Assembly (NCBI RefSeq): GCF_006912135.1
Contig: NZ_VIRS01000014.1
Span: 147,631-211,630 of the forward strand
Source of the DNA: Cryptosporangium phraense
GTDB lineage: Bacteria > Actinomycetota > Actinomycetes > Mycobacteriales > Cryptosporangiaceae
Reading direction: 5' to 3'
Length of the DNA: 64,000 bases
In this document: one piece after another, positions 8,584 through 16,491 of the stretch
Layout of the letters: each line of letters opens with the position of its first letter
Position numbering within the stretch: position 1 is the first letter of the stretch
Notes under the pieces: model-generated
Databases searched by the model: none
Told to the model about the DNA's origin: nothing
Seen by the model: the letters and a program-made list of their open reading frames with translations, nothing else
Position numbers and translations under genes: made by a program

Positions 8584-9741
8584 ATGGCCGAGGTCCATCA
8601 CTTCGCTTATGGGTGGCTCACGCCTGCCCTTGCTTACGGTGTGTCAGTTCTGGGGTCGTTGCTCGGCCTCGTCTGCACCGCCCGCGGGCGTCAGGCGATC
8701 ACGCCGAGGAAACGGTTCGGCTGGCTGACGCTCAGCGCGCTGGCGATCGGCGGCACCGGCATCTGGCTGATGCACTTTCTGGCCATGCTGGGCTTCTCGG
8801 TCGTCGGCAGCGACGTCCGGTACGCGGTGCTGCCGACGATCTTCAGCGCGGTCCTCGCCGTGGTGGTCGTCGGGATCGGCCTGGTCGTGCTGGGCACCGG
8901 GAAGATGAAGTGGTGGCGGGTGCTGGCCGGTGGTCTGTTCGCCGGCCTCGGCGTCAACGTCATGCACTACACGGGCATGGCCGCGATGCGCGTCGACGGC
9001 ACGATCGGGTACGACCCGAAGCTCGTCGCGCTGTCGGTGCTGATCGCTGTCGTCGCGGCCACCGCGGCGCTCTGGTTCACGGTCGTGGCCCGGAACCTCT
9101 GGCTGATCAGCGGGGCCGCGCTGATCATGGGCGTCGCGGTCACCGCGATGCACTACGTGGGCATGGCGGCCGCGCGGGTGAAGCTCGACAGCACGCACAG
9201 CGCGATGAGCGGCGTCGACGTGACGACCGCGCTGCCGGTGATCGCCGGTCTGTCGGGGATCATCGTCGTCATCCTGCTGTACTCGGCGCTCTCGGCGCCG
9301 ATCGACGAGGAGACGCGGGCCGAGGAGGACCGGCAGCGGTCGGTGACTCCCGACTCGTTCGGGTCCGACTCGCTGTGGACGCCGCGGACGGCGGCTCCGG
9401 CGTCGGCCGGTGGCGCGCAGTCGGCGCAGGTCGCCGGCGCTGTCCGGGGCGGTCAGCCGTCGGCCGCGGACTGGCTGGGTGCGGGACGAGGCCCGGCCTC
9501 CGGGGGGCCGGCCCCGACGGCGGCGGCTCCCGGGCCGCTGAACGGCCCGGCCTGGCCCGGCGGCGCAGTGACACCCGCGCCGAACGGCACTGCCCCGAAC
9601 GGTGTGGGCGGCCCGCAGGGCGCGTCGTCGCGCTGGGAGGCACTGCGTCAGAAGCCCGAGACCGCAGGGCCTGAGTCGTCGCCCTGGGCCGACGGCGACG
9701 AGCCCGCGCGCCGTAGGCACGCGTCCGATCCGTGGTCCTGA
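8584..9741 (+). CDS. MHYT-domain integral membrane sensor protein (copy 2) with disordered tail
   Basis: The 385-residue protein has the same seven-helix MHYT core as its upstream neighbour, with WLMHFLAMLGF, NVMHYTGMAAM and AMHYVGMAAA. It adds a Pro/Ala/Gly-rich cytoplasmic tail of about 140 residues (from about 245 on). The start ATG at 8584 follows GGGAGG by seven bases and gives MAEVHHFAYG, aligned with copy 1. No catalytic output domain is present, so it may signal through a partner or handle metal itself. The gene probably arose by tandem duplication. Confidence 0.9.
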   Translation: MAEVHHFAYGWLTPALAYGVSVLGSLLGLVCTARGRQAITPRKRFGWLTLSALAIGGTGIWLMHFLAMLGFSVVGSDVRYAVLPTIFSAVLAVVVVGIGLVVLGTGKMKWWRVLAGGLFAGLGVNVMHYTGMAAMRVDGTIGYDPKLVALSVLIAVVAATAALWFTVVARNLWLISGAALIMGVAVTAMHYVGMAAARVKLDSTHSAMSGVDVTTALPVIAGLSGIIVVILLYSALSAPIDEETRAEEDRQRSVTPDSFGSDSLWTPRTAAPASAGGAQSAQVAGAVRGGQPSAADWLGAGRGPASGGPAPTAAAPGPLNGPAWPGGAVTPAPNGTAPNGVGGPQGASSRWEALRQKPETAGPESSPWADGDEPARRRHASDPWS

Positions 9742-9786
9742 CCACCGGAGGGTTCGGCGAAGCCGATTGACGGGTAGCTCCACACT

Positions 9787-9802
9787 GTCACCGGCCGGTG
9801 AC
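9787..9802. promoter_or_regulatory. Perfect 16-base palindrome upstream of the DUF4230 gene
   Basis: GTCACCGGCCGGTGAC is a perfect dyad with no loop, 36 bases before the next ATG. A loopless palindrome is more like a dimeric repressor site than a terminator. The protein that would bind is unknown. Confidence 0.4.
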
Positions 9803-9837
9803 ATCGCCGGGCCGACGACCGGGTGAGGTGAGCGACC

Positions 9838-10584
9838 ATGCCCCACGAGCACGAGTCCGGAACCGCTCGAACTGAGCCGTTGCCGGAAAATCAGAAGCCG
9901 ACCCGTCCGCTGCCCTCCGGGGTTCCCGAGGCCGACCGCCGGGTCGACCGCCGGTCCCGGATCTGGGGACTGATCCTGCTCGCAGTGATCGTCCTGGTCG
10001 GCGTCGGCTCGTTCCGCGCCTGTTCCTGGTGGAACAGCGACGACCGCCCGCTGGCTCAGAGCACGGTGGACCGCAGCGGGCCGGTGGTACTCAAGTCGAT
10101 CCAGGACCTGGCCCGCTTCCAGGCCGCGACCGGCACGTTCCAGGTCGTCGTCGATCTGGAGAAAGACACCAAGTACGTCCCGAAGGCGATCTCCGGGCAG
10201 CGGACGCTGTTCGTCGGCGTCGGCACGGTCGACGCCTACGTCGACTTCTCCGGCGTCACCAGCGACGCGCTGAAGATGTCCGAGGACCGGAAGTCGGTGT
10301 CGCTGCGGCTGCCGCCGCCGGCGCTGGAGAAGGTGAACCTCGACCAGGACAAGAGCTACGTCTTCGCCCAGGAGCGCGGGGTCATCGACCGGTTCAAGTC
10401 ACTGTTCACCGACGACCCGAACAAGCTCGCGGATGTCTACAAGGCGGCGGAAGCCAAGATCGCGGACGCGGCCAAGGAGACCGACCTCTCCAGCCGGGCC
10501 CAGGACAACACCCGGACGCTGCTGACCGGGTTGTTCAAGTCACTCGGTTTCACGTCCGTCACGGTGACGTTCTCCTCCACCTGA
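9838..10584 (+). CDS. DUF4230 domain membrane-anchored protein
   Basis: The 248-residue protein has a hydrophilic N-terminus, one membrane helix at about residues 42-60 (GLILLAVIVLVGVGSF) and an external DUF4230 domain (about 75-245). DUF4230 proteins are widespread single-pass proteins of unknown function. Features visible here include the DLARFQAATGTFQVVVDLEKD segment and the internal strand pattern of the family. The ATG at 9838 is preceded by GGTGAGGTGAG. It ends 12 bases before the next gene, suggesting co-transcription. Confidence 0.85.
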   Translation: MPHEHESGTARTEPLPENQKPTRPLPSGVPEADRRVDRRSRIWGLILLAVIVLVGVGSFRACSWWNSDDRPLAQSTVDRSGPVVLKSIQDLARFQAATGTFQVVVDLEKDTKYVPKAISGQRTLFVGVGTVDAYVDFSGVTSDALKMSEDRKSVSLRLPPPALEKVNLDQDKSYVFAQERGVIDRFKSLFTDDPNKLADVYKAAEAKIADAAKETDLSSRAQDNTRTLLTGLFKSLGFTSVTVTFSST

Positions 10585-10596
10585 TGAAATGAGCAG

Positions 10597-12078
10597 GTGA
10601 CCGACGAGAAGCGCTGGCAGCCGGGGGCGGGACTGGCCGGATTCCTGGTCGTCCTCGCCTCCGGCTCCGTGTTGGTGCTGGAGATCCTGAGCCTGCGGCT
10701 GATCGCGCCGTACGTCGGGGTCACGCTGGAGACGAACACCGCGGTGATCGGGGTCGCCCTCTCGGCGATCGCGGTCGGGGCCTGGCTCGGTGGGGCGGCG
10801 GCCGACCGGCTGTCGCCGACCGCGCTGCTCGGGCCGCTGCTGCTGGGCGGCGGCGCGCTGGTGTTCGTCGTGACGCCGCTGGTCCGGTTCGTCGGTGACC
10901 TGGTCCGGGGCGCGGACGCGTCGGGCGTGCTGCTGGTGGCGTTCGCGGCCGTCTTCGCCCCGGCGGCGCTGCTCTCCGCGGTGCCGCCGGTCGTCGTCAA
11001 GGCCCGCCTGGCAAACCTCGACGAGACCGGGACGATCGTCGGGCGGTTGTCGGGGCTGGGCACGGTCGGGTCGATCGTGGCGACGTTCGGCACCGGGTTC
11101 GTGCTGGTCGCGATGGTGCCGACGACCGTCATCCTGACCGGGCTGGGCACCGTGCTGGTGCTCGCCGGGCTGGTCGTGCTGTGGGTGAGCCGGGGGCGGG
11201 TCGACCGGCCGGTGGCCGGCTCTCTGGTGCTGGCGCTGATCGGGGTCGGAGCCACGACCGTCGCGCCGAACCCGTGCGATCTGGAGACCGCGTACCACTG
11301 CGCGAGCGTCACGACCGACCCGCAGCGGCCCACCGGGCGCACCCTGCAGCTCGACACGCTGCGCCACTCCTACGTCGACCTGGCCGACCCGACCTACCTG
11401 CAGTTCGAGTACCTCAAGGTGATCGCCGCGGCCACCGACGTGTTCCGCCCGCCCGGCGCGCCGGTGCGCGCGCTGCACCTCGGCGGGGGCGGGCTCACGC
11501 TGCCCCGGTACCTGGAGGCCGTCCGCCGGGGGAGCACCAGCCTGGTCTACGAGATCGACGCCGGGGTCCTCTCGCTGGACCGATCCGACCTCGGCCTCCG
11601 TGAGGGCGACGGGATCCGGACCCGGGTCCAGGACGCCCGCGTCGGGCTGGGCGAACAGCCGGCCGGGCGCTACGACCTCGTCGTCGGGGACGCGTTCGGC
11701 GGCGTCGCCGTGCCCTGGCACCTCGCGACCCGCCAGGTCGTCGACGAGGTCGCCCGCACGCTGGGGCCGACCGGCCTCTACGCCGTCAACCTCATCGACC
11801 ACGGCCGGCTGGCGTTCGTCCGGGCCGAGACCGCGACGATCGCGGCCACGTTTCCGCACGTCGCGCTGATCGGCGAGCCGGACACGTTCGGCGGGGACGG
11901 CGGCAACTTCGTCGTGCTGGCCTCGCGGACGCCGCTGCCGCTCACCGCGCTGCAGCCGCGCCTCGACGGGATGCAGATCAAGTCCGGCGACGAGCTCACA
12001 CGTTTCGTGGGGGATGCGAGGGTACTAACCGACGACTTCGCACCGGTCGACCAACTCGTCACGCCCTACCGTTCTTAG
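10597..12078 (+). CDS. Fused membrane transporter-like / spermidine synthase-like protein
   Basis: The 493-residue protein has an N-terminal membrane half (about residues 8-215, six or seven helices). The soluble C-terminal half resembles spermidine synthase, with the SAM/dcSAM-type glycine motif LHLGGGGLTLPRYL, an acidic YEIDAGVL strand and DLVVGDAFGG. Such fused MFS/SpeE-like proteins are common in actinobacteria; real polyamine synthesis has rarely been shown for them. It starts with GTG at 10597. It lies in one direction with DUF4230 and the NDH-2 gene. Confidence 0.87.
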   Translation: MTDEKRWQPGAGLAGFLVVLASGSVLVLEILSLRLIAPYVGVTLETNTAVIGVALSAIAVGAWLGGAAADRLSPTALLGPLLLGGGALVFVVTPLVRFVGDLVRGADASGVLLVAFAAVFAPAALLSAVPPVVVKARLANLDETGTIVGRLSGLGTVGSIVATFGTGFVLVAMVPTTVILTGLGTVLVLAGLVVLWVSRGRVDRPVAGSLVLALIGVGATTVAPNPCDLETAYHCASVTTDPQRPTGRTLQLDTLRHSYVDLADPTYLQFEYLKVIAAATDVFRPPGAPVRALHLGGGGLTLPRYLEAVRRGSTSLVYEIDAGVLSLDRSDLGLREGDGIRTRVQDARVGLGEQPAGRYDLVVGDAFGGVAVPWHLATRQVVDEVARTLGPTGLYAVNLIDHGRLAFVRAETATIAATFPHVALIGEPDTFGGDGGNFVVLASRTPLPLTALQPRLDGMQIKSGDELTRFVGDARVLTDDFAPVDQLVTPYRS

Positions 12079-12089
12079 AAGGAGCCACC

Positions 12090-13400
12090 GTGAACTCCCG
12101 GAAGCGAATTGTCGTGGTGGGGGCCGGGTTCGCCGGCTTGCACGCGGCCAAGACCGCACTGCGCCAGACCCAGGGCCGCGTTGAGGTCGTGATCGTCAAC
12201 CCGACCGACTACTTCCTCTACCTGCCGTTGCTCCCCGAGGTGTCGGCCGGTGTCCTCGAGCCCCGGCGCATCACGGTTCCGCTGGTGAACGCGGCTCGCG
12301 GAGTGCGGCTCGTGCTCGGCTCGGTCGACGGCATCGACACCGACGAGCACCGCGTCTACTTCCAGGGCCCCGAGGACGAGCGTGGTTCGATCCGCTACGA
12401 CCGGCTGATCCTGGCTCCGGGCAGCGTCAACAAGCTGCTGCCGGTGCCCGGGGTGTCCGACCACGCGCACGGGTTCCGGAGCATCGCCGAGGCGCTGTAC
12501 CTACGCGACCACCTGATCCGTCAGATGGAGATCGCCAGCAACGAGACCGACCCGGTCGAGCGGGCCGCCCGCACCACGTTCGTCGTGGTCGGCGCCGGCT
12601 ACACCGGCACCGAGGTGGCCGCGGCCGGCCAGCTGTTCACCGAGGCCGCGATGCGCCGGCTGCCGAACCTGCGCGACCAGCGGTGCCGCTGGCTGCTGCT
12701 CGACCTGGCCCCCAACGTGCTGCCCGGCCTCGATCCGCGGCTCGGGCGGGCCACCGACGCGATCCTGCGCCAGCGCGGGCTCGAGGTCCGGATGAAGACG
12801 TCGGTCGCCGAGGCGACCGCCGACGGCGTCAAGCTCTCCGACGGGGAGTTCGTGCCGACCCGCACGCTGATCTGGTGTGTCGGTGTGCGGCCCGACCCGC
12901 TGATCGAGAGCCTGGGTCTGCCGACCCAGTCCGGCCGGCTGACCGTCGACACTTACCTGACCGTCGCCGACCATCCGGACGTCTACGCCGCCGGCGACAG
13001 TGCCGCGGTGCCCGATCTGACCCGGCCGGGCGAGATCACGGCGATGACCGCGCAGCACGCGCAGCGTCAGGGGGTGCAGGCGGGCAAGAACGTCGCCGCG
13101 TCGCTCGGATTCGGCGAGGCGGCCCAGTACAAGCACCACGACCTGGGGTTCGTCGTCGACCTGAGCGGGGCCAAGGCGGCCGCGAACCCGCTCGGGATCC
13201 CGCTGTCCGGGTTCCCGGCCAAGGTCGTGACCCGGGGGTACCACCTGCTCGCGATGCCGGGGAACCACCCGCGCGTGGTGGCCGACTGGATCCTCGACGC
13301 GACGTTCCGGCGCCAGGTCAGCCAGCTCGGCCTGGTGCGGGGCACGTCGGTGCCGCTCGACACCGCGTCCGGAGTGGAACGCCCGAGCGGAGAGCACTAG
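12090..13400 (+). CDS. ndh: Type II NADH dehydrogenase (FAD-dependent)
   Basis: The 436-residue flavoprotein has a FAD-binding Rossmann motif at the N-terminus (VVVGAGFAGLHAAK) and an NADH-binding motif near residues 152-168 (VVVGAGYTGTEVAAAG). The quinone/FAD closing motif VYAAGDSAAVPDL follows. NDH-2 enzymes pass electrons from NADH to menaquinone without pumping protons and sit on the inner membrane face. GTG at 12090 follows GAAGGAG. It is the last gene of a plus-strand run and is closed by a strong hairpin. Confidence 0.92.
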   Translation: MNSRKRIVVVGAGFAGLHAAKTALRQTQGRVEVVIVNPTDYFLYLPLLPEVSAGVLEPRRITVPLVNAARGVRLVLGSVDGIDTDEHRVYFQGPEDERGSIRYDRLILAPGSVNKLLPVPGVSDHAHGFRSIAEALYLRDHLIRQMEIASNETDPVERAARTTFVVVGAGYTGTEVAAAGQLFTEAAMRRLPNLRDQRCRWLLLDLAPNVLPGLDPRLGRATDAILRQRGLEVRMKTSVAEATADGVKLSDGEFVPTRTLIWCVGVRPDPLIESLGLPTQSGRLTVDTYLTVADHPDVYAAGDSAAVPDLTRPGEITAMTAQHAQRQGVQAGKNVAASLGFGEAAQYKHHDLGFVVDLSGAKAAANPLGIPLSGFPAKVVTRGYHLLAMPGNHPRVVADWILDATFRRQVSQLGLVRGTSVPLDTASGVERPSGEH

Positions 13401-13407
13401 ACGCACC

Positions 13408-13441
13408 GATGCCCGGTGGCTGACGGTCCACCGGGCATCGG
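13408..13441. terminator. Perfect 13-bp stem bidirectional terminator
   Basis: CGATGCCCGGTGG (13408-13420) pairs perfectly with the arm at 13429-13441 across an eight-base loop. It separates the convergent ndh gene and the small membrane protein gene. Confidence 0.88.
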
Positions 13442-13453
13442 GTACTGCGACGG

Positions 13454-13636
13454 TCAGCGACGGCGGCGCCACCGCCCCGGGTACGCCGTACCGAAACCGC
13501 ACATGTGCAGGGCCATGAAGAGCAGGCCAAGCGCTACGAGCGTGTTCCAGTTGAAGAGGTCGCTCACCGGAAGCTGGTCGATCAGGTCCAGGAACAGCAA
13601 GATCCCGAACGTGATCGCGGCCAGGATGGCAAACAT
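13454..13636 (-). CDS. Small membrane protein (60 residues)
   Basis: The peptide has one N-terminal hydrophobic helix (FAILAAITFGILLFLDLI) and a second (LVALGLLFMALHMCGFG), then a basic RWRRRR tail. This fits a two-helix membrane protein with the C-terminus in the cytoplasm. A strong AAGGAG ribosome site stands six bases before the ATG, which makes it a real gene despite its size. I do not recognise a family beyond general small actinobacterial membrane proteins. Confidence 0.75.
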   Translation of the reverse strand: MFAILAAITFGILLFLDLIDQLPVSDLFNWNTLVALGLLFMALHMCGFGTAYPGRWRRRR

Positions 13637-13722
13637 GCAGGGCTCCTTGGGGGATTAGGAGTACTACGTTGCGCCCCCAGTTCCCCGGTGCGGAAGTTCC
13701 GAAACTTTGCTCCCGTCTGGGG

Positions 13723-15012
13723 CTACCAATTCTCCAGTGAAGCGGCGAAAATGCCCGCCAGATCCTCAGGAGTCGGCGTCCGCGGCGACACGTCGAGTAG
13801 CCGCTGCTGCTTGAGCGTGCCCTCGACCAGGGCGTCCACATCGTCCGAACCGAAGCCGACCGCGGCCACGCCGGACGGGATGTCGATGTCGCGCATCAGC
13901 GCGATCAGCGCCTCGGGCAGCCGCTCGGACGGGGGAGCGTCGGACGCGGCCCCGCCGGAGAGCAGGTCGGCCGCCCGCAGGTGGCGGGCCGGATCGGTCG
14001 GGAACGTGAAGCGGAACGCGGCCGGAGCGGTCAGCGACACCGACTGGCCGTGCGGAACCATCGCGTGGTCGGCGTCGTAGCCGGCCGGACGGTACTCGCG
14101 CACCATGCCCGCGATCGGGTACGCGCAGGCGTGCGGGATGTGGACGCCCGCGTTGCCGAAGCCCATCCCGGCGAACGTGGCCGCCATCATCATGTCCGAG
14201 CGCGCGTCCAGGTCGGTGCCGACCAGCACGGCCCGGCGGAAGCTCCGCGCCACCAGCGCGAGCGCCTTCTCCGACCAGGTGTCGGAGACCGGGTTCGAGC
14301 CGTTGTAGGCGACCCGGTCCTGCGGCTCGTGGCGGAGGAACGTCGTGTAGTGCCGGGCGGTGTACGACTCGAGCGCGTGGCAGACGATGTCCATTCCGGA
14401 CGCGGCCGTGACCGCGGCCGGCAGCGACATCGTGAGCAGCGGATCCACGACGGCCAGCACCGGGCGCAGCGACGGGTGGCTGATCCCGCTCTTCACCTTC
14501 AGCCCGAGGATGTCGAGCACGCAGACCGGCGTGCTCTCCGACCCGGTGCCCGCCGTGGTCGGCACCGCGATCAGCGGCTTCGGCGGCTTGCGCGGAGCCA
14601 GGCCCTCGCCGACCGGCTTGTTGACGTAGTCCATCAGGTCGCCGCCGGACGTGCTGAGCAGGTTCACCGCCTTGCCGGTGTCGATCACCGACCCGCCGCC
14701 GACCGCCACGTACGCGTCGAACTCCCCGTCTCCGGCGAGTTCGGCCGCGGCCGTGGCTGCGGCGCGCAGGCTCTCGTCGGTCGGTTCGGTGTGCGCGCGG
14801 TCGTAGACCGCGTGGTCCACCCCGGCCGCTTTCAGCGCCTCCCCGATGCGGGACGGCAGACCGGTCGCGGCGATCCGCTGGTCGGTCAGCACCAGCACCC
14901 GGCGGACGCCGAGCCGAGCGACGTCGAAGCCCACCTCGTCGGCCGCTCCGGGACCGAACTTGAGCGGCGGTGCGCCCCAGGTGAAGACGGATTCGGTCAT
15001 CAGGTCGGTCAT
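13723..15012 (-). CDS. Iron-containing alcohol dehydrogenase, hydroxyacid-oxoacid transhydrogenase type
   Basis: The 429-residue protein belongs to the group III iron ADH family. It has the NAD-site GGGSVIDTGKA, the PTTAGTGSEST motif, and metal ligands in the SGMDIVCHALESYTA and IPHACAYPIAG regions. The details FGPGAADEVG and KSGISHPSLRP match hydroxyacid-oxoacid transhydrogenases (ADHFE1-like), which reduce 2-oxoglutarate while oxidising 4-hydroxybutyrate. Substrate is inferred. ATG at 15012 overlaps the stop of the thioesterase gene (TGATG), so the two are coupled. A longer upstream start would lie inside the thioesterase gene. Confidence 0.85.
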   Translation of the reverse strand: MTDLMTESVFTWGAPPLKFGPGAADEVGFDVARLGVRRVLVLTDQRIAATGLPSRIGEALKAAGVDHAVYDRAHTEPTDESLRAAATAAAELAGDGEFDAYVAVGGGSVIDTGKAVNLLSTSGGDLMDYVNKPVGEGLAPRKPPKPLIAVPTTAGTGSESTPVCVLDILGLKVKSGISHPSLRPVLAVVDPLLTMSLPAAVTAASGMDIVCHALESYTARHYTTFLRHEPQDRVAYNGSNPVSDTWSEKALALVARSFRRAVLVGTDLDARSDMMMAATFAGMGFGNAGVHIPHACAYPIAGMVREYRPAGYDADHAMVPHGQSVSLTAPAAFRFTFPTDPARHLRAADLLSGGAASDAPPSERLPEALIALMRDIDIPSGVAAVGFGSDDVDALVEGTLKQQRLLDVSPRTPTPEDLAGIFAASLENW

Positions 15013-15464
15013 CAGTGACTCCCCTCGGCGGCGCTCTTCTCGGCGACCAGCTCCAGCGCCGTGCGGATCACCGGCGGGATCTCGCACTTGCGCCGGGTCG
15101 TGCTGTCGACGTAGACGTGTACGAACCTTCCCACCGCGACCGCGTCCGCGTCACCGTGACGGAACACCGCGAGCCGGTAGACGACGCTCGAGTGGCCGAG
15201 CCGGTCCACGGCCAAGCCCACCTCGAGCGGGTCGGGAAAGCCGACCGGCCGGAAGAACTGGCAGGACGTCTCGACGACGAGCCCGATCGCCGGCAGGTCG
15301 CGGATGTCGCAGCCGGTGGCGTCGATCAGCCAGCCGTTCACGGCCGTGTCGAAGTACGAGTAGTACACGACGTTGTTCACGTGGCCGTAGTGATCGTTGT
15401 CGGACCAGCGGGTCGGGACGGCCCGGAGCACCGGAAACGCAGCTCGGGTCGGTTGGTTCGGCAT
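15012..15464 (-). CDS. Acyl-CoA thioesterase (4HBT hotdog family)
   Basis: The 150-residue protein is a hotdog-fold thioesterase. The active-site segment RWSDNDHYGHVNNVVYYSYFDTAVN contains the family's conserved Asp and the HVNN signature. It should hydrolyse short or aromatic acyl-CoA esters; the exact substrate is unknown. It is the first gene of a two-gene operon with the iron-ADH. It is transcribed divergently from the winged-helix regulator, sharing a promoter region with a striking inverted repeat. Confidence 0.9.
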   Translation of the reverse strand: MPNQPTRAAFPVLRAVPTRWSDNDHYGHVNNVVYYSYFDTAVNGWLIDATGCDIRDLPAIGLVVETSCQFFRPVGFPDPLEVGLAVDRLGHSSVVYRLAVFRHGDADAVAVGRFVHVYVDSTTRRKCEIPPVIRTALELVAEKSAAEGSH

Positions 15465-15496
15465 GAGCTCATCGTGCCTTGGTGCGCGCCTTGCGG

Positions 15497-15545
15497 CCTA
15501 TCGGCAATTTCGCCGAGCGAATTGTTAACCTACCTTGCCGATAGG
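15497..15545. promoter_or_regulatory. Paired inverted repeats in a divergent promoter region
   Basis: CCTATCGGCAA (15497-15507) and its exact reverse complement TTGCCGATAGG (15535-15545) are separated by 27 bases. A second small dyad, TCGGC-AATTTC-GCCGA (15501-15516), overlaps the left arm. The pair flanks an AT-richer stretch with TTGTTA (15522-15527), a possible -35 box for the rightward transcript. It looks like an operator for the thioesterase operon or the leader/winged-helix transcript. Confidence 0.55.
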
Positions 15546-15582
15546 AATTGTGTTTCTGTCGAGCCTCTGAAAGACTGACGTC

Positions 15583-15663
15583 ATGAGCGACGCTTGGTAC
15601 CTCACCAGTCGCCTCCACATCGACTTCGGGCACGCGTCCAGTGCCTGGTGTCGGCGCTCCTGA
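15583..15663 (+). CDS. Probable regulatory leader peptide (26 residues)
   Basis: An ATG at 15583 opens a 26-codon frame ending in TGA, 35 bases before the winged-helix gene. Its core SRLHIDFGHASSAWC fits the pattern R-x-H-x-D-x4-S-S/A-A-x-C that I recall from actinobacterial putative leader peptides annotated upstream of sulfur-related and other genes. The single Cys and Trp codons near the end would suit ribosome-sensed attenuation. The match is from memory, and the ribosome site (GAAAG) is weak, so the transcript may be almost leaderless. Confidence 0.55.
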   Translation: MSDAWYLTSRLHIDFGHASSAWCRRS

Positions 15664-15698
15664 CCAAGCGACCCCCTTCCCACGTCAGGAGTAGACCC

Positions 15699-16448
15699 AT
15701 GAGTGTGCAATCCCTTACCCCGGCGCGGCGCAAGCCCCGGGCCGGCGCCGGGCCGTCGTCCGCGTCGATCGTCGTCGAGGTCGCGGTGAGCGGGGCCGAC
15801 GCGCTGGAGGCGGCCACGCGGCTCGCACGCGAGATCCGCGATCTGGTCGACTCGGCCGGTGCCGAACCGTCCGGCGTCGAGGTGTCGGCCTCGGTGGGCC
15901 TTCACATCGGGGCCGGCGCGCCGCGGGCCGCGCGCACGCCGTTGAGTTCGGTGCCGCAGCAGAGCCGGTCGAGCGCGAATAGTGCCTGGGCGCCCGGCCC
16001 CGGCTCGGACGGAGCGGCCCGGGTGCAGCTGCCGTCGTTCGTCGCGCCCTCGCCGTTCGCGGCCGCCGTCGAGCCGGGCGGTCGGCCCGCGGCTGCATCG
16101 GGTGCTGGTCCGAGGGCCGTCGGCGCGGCCGTGAGCACCGCGCCGCTGCAGATCTACCCCGAGCGACGGGTGGCGCTGCTCGACGGCGAGCAGGTCTCGC
16201 TCACCCGGCGGGAGTTCGACCTGCTGCTGTTCCTGGCCGAGCACGCCGGGCGGGTGTTCGACCGCCCGCAGCTCCTGCGGCTGGTCTGGGGCCACCAGGT
16301 CATCTGCGGCGAGCGCACGGTCGACGTCCACATCCGGCGGCTGCGCGCGAAGGTCGAGGAGACCGGGCCGGTCATCTCCACCGTGCGTGGCGTCGGCTAC
16401 CGGCTGGATTCGGCCGAGCGGGTCGCGGTCGTCCGCGAGAGCAACTGA
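15699..16448 (+). CDS. Winged-helix (OmpR-type) DNA-binding protein without receiver
   Basis: The 249-residue protein ends in a typical Trans_reg_C winged helix (about residues 155-240). It includes SLTRREFDLLLFLAEHAG, the recognition helix ERTVDVHIRRLRAKV and the wing STVRGVGYRL. In place of a receiver domain the first 150 residues hold a small alpha/beta stretch (VVEVAVSGADALEAATRLAREI) and an Ala/Pro-rich linker. It therefore cannot be phosphorylated like a classical response regulator. ATG at 15699 follows AGGAG by seven bases. It probably shares its transcript with the leader peptide. Confidence 0.85.
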   Translation: MSVQSLTPARRKPRAGAGPSSASIVVEVAVSGADALEAATRLAREIRDLVDSAGAEPSGVEVSASVGLHIGAGAPRAARTPLSSVPQQSRSSANSAWAPGPGSDGAARVQLPSFVAPSPFAAAVEPGGRPAAASGAGPRAVGAAVSTAPLQIYPERRVALLDGEQVSLTRREFDLLLFLAEHAGRVFDRPQLLRLVWGHQVICGERTVDVHIRRLRAKVEETGPVISTVRGVGYRLDSAERVAVVRESN

Positions 16449-16451
16449 CAC

Positions 16452-16481
16452 CACGTCGAGGTGAACGCTGATCTCGTCGTG
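16452..16481. terminator. Weak hairpin between convergent genes
   Basis: CACGTCGAG (16452-16460) and CTCGTCGTG (16473-16481) pair over nine positions with one central mismatch. It lies between the convergent winged-helix and membrane protein genes. This is a modest candidate only. Confidence 0.3.
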
Positions 16482-16491
16482 TGAACCTTGC

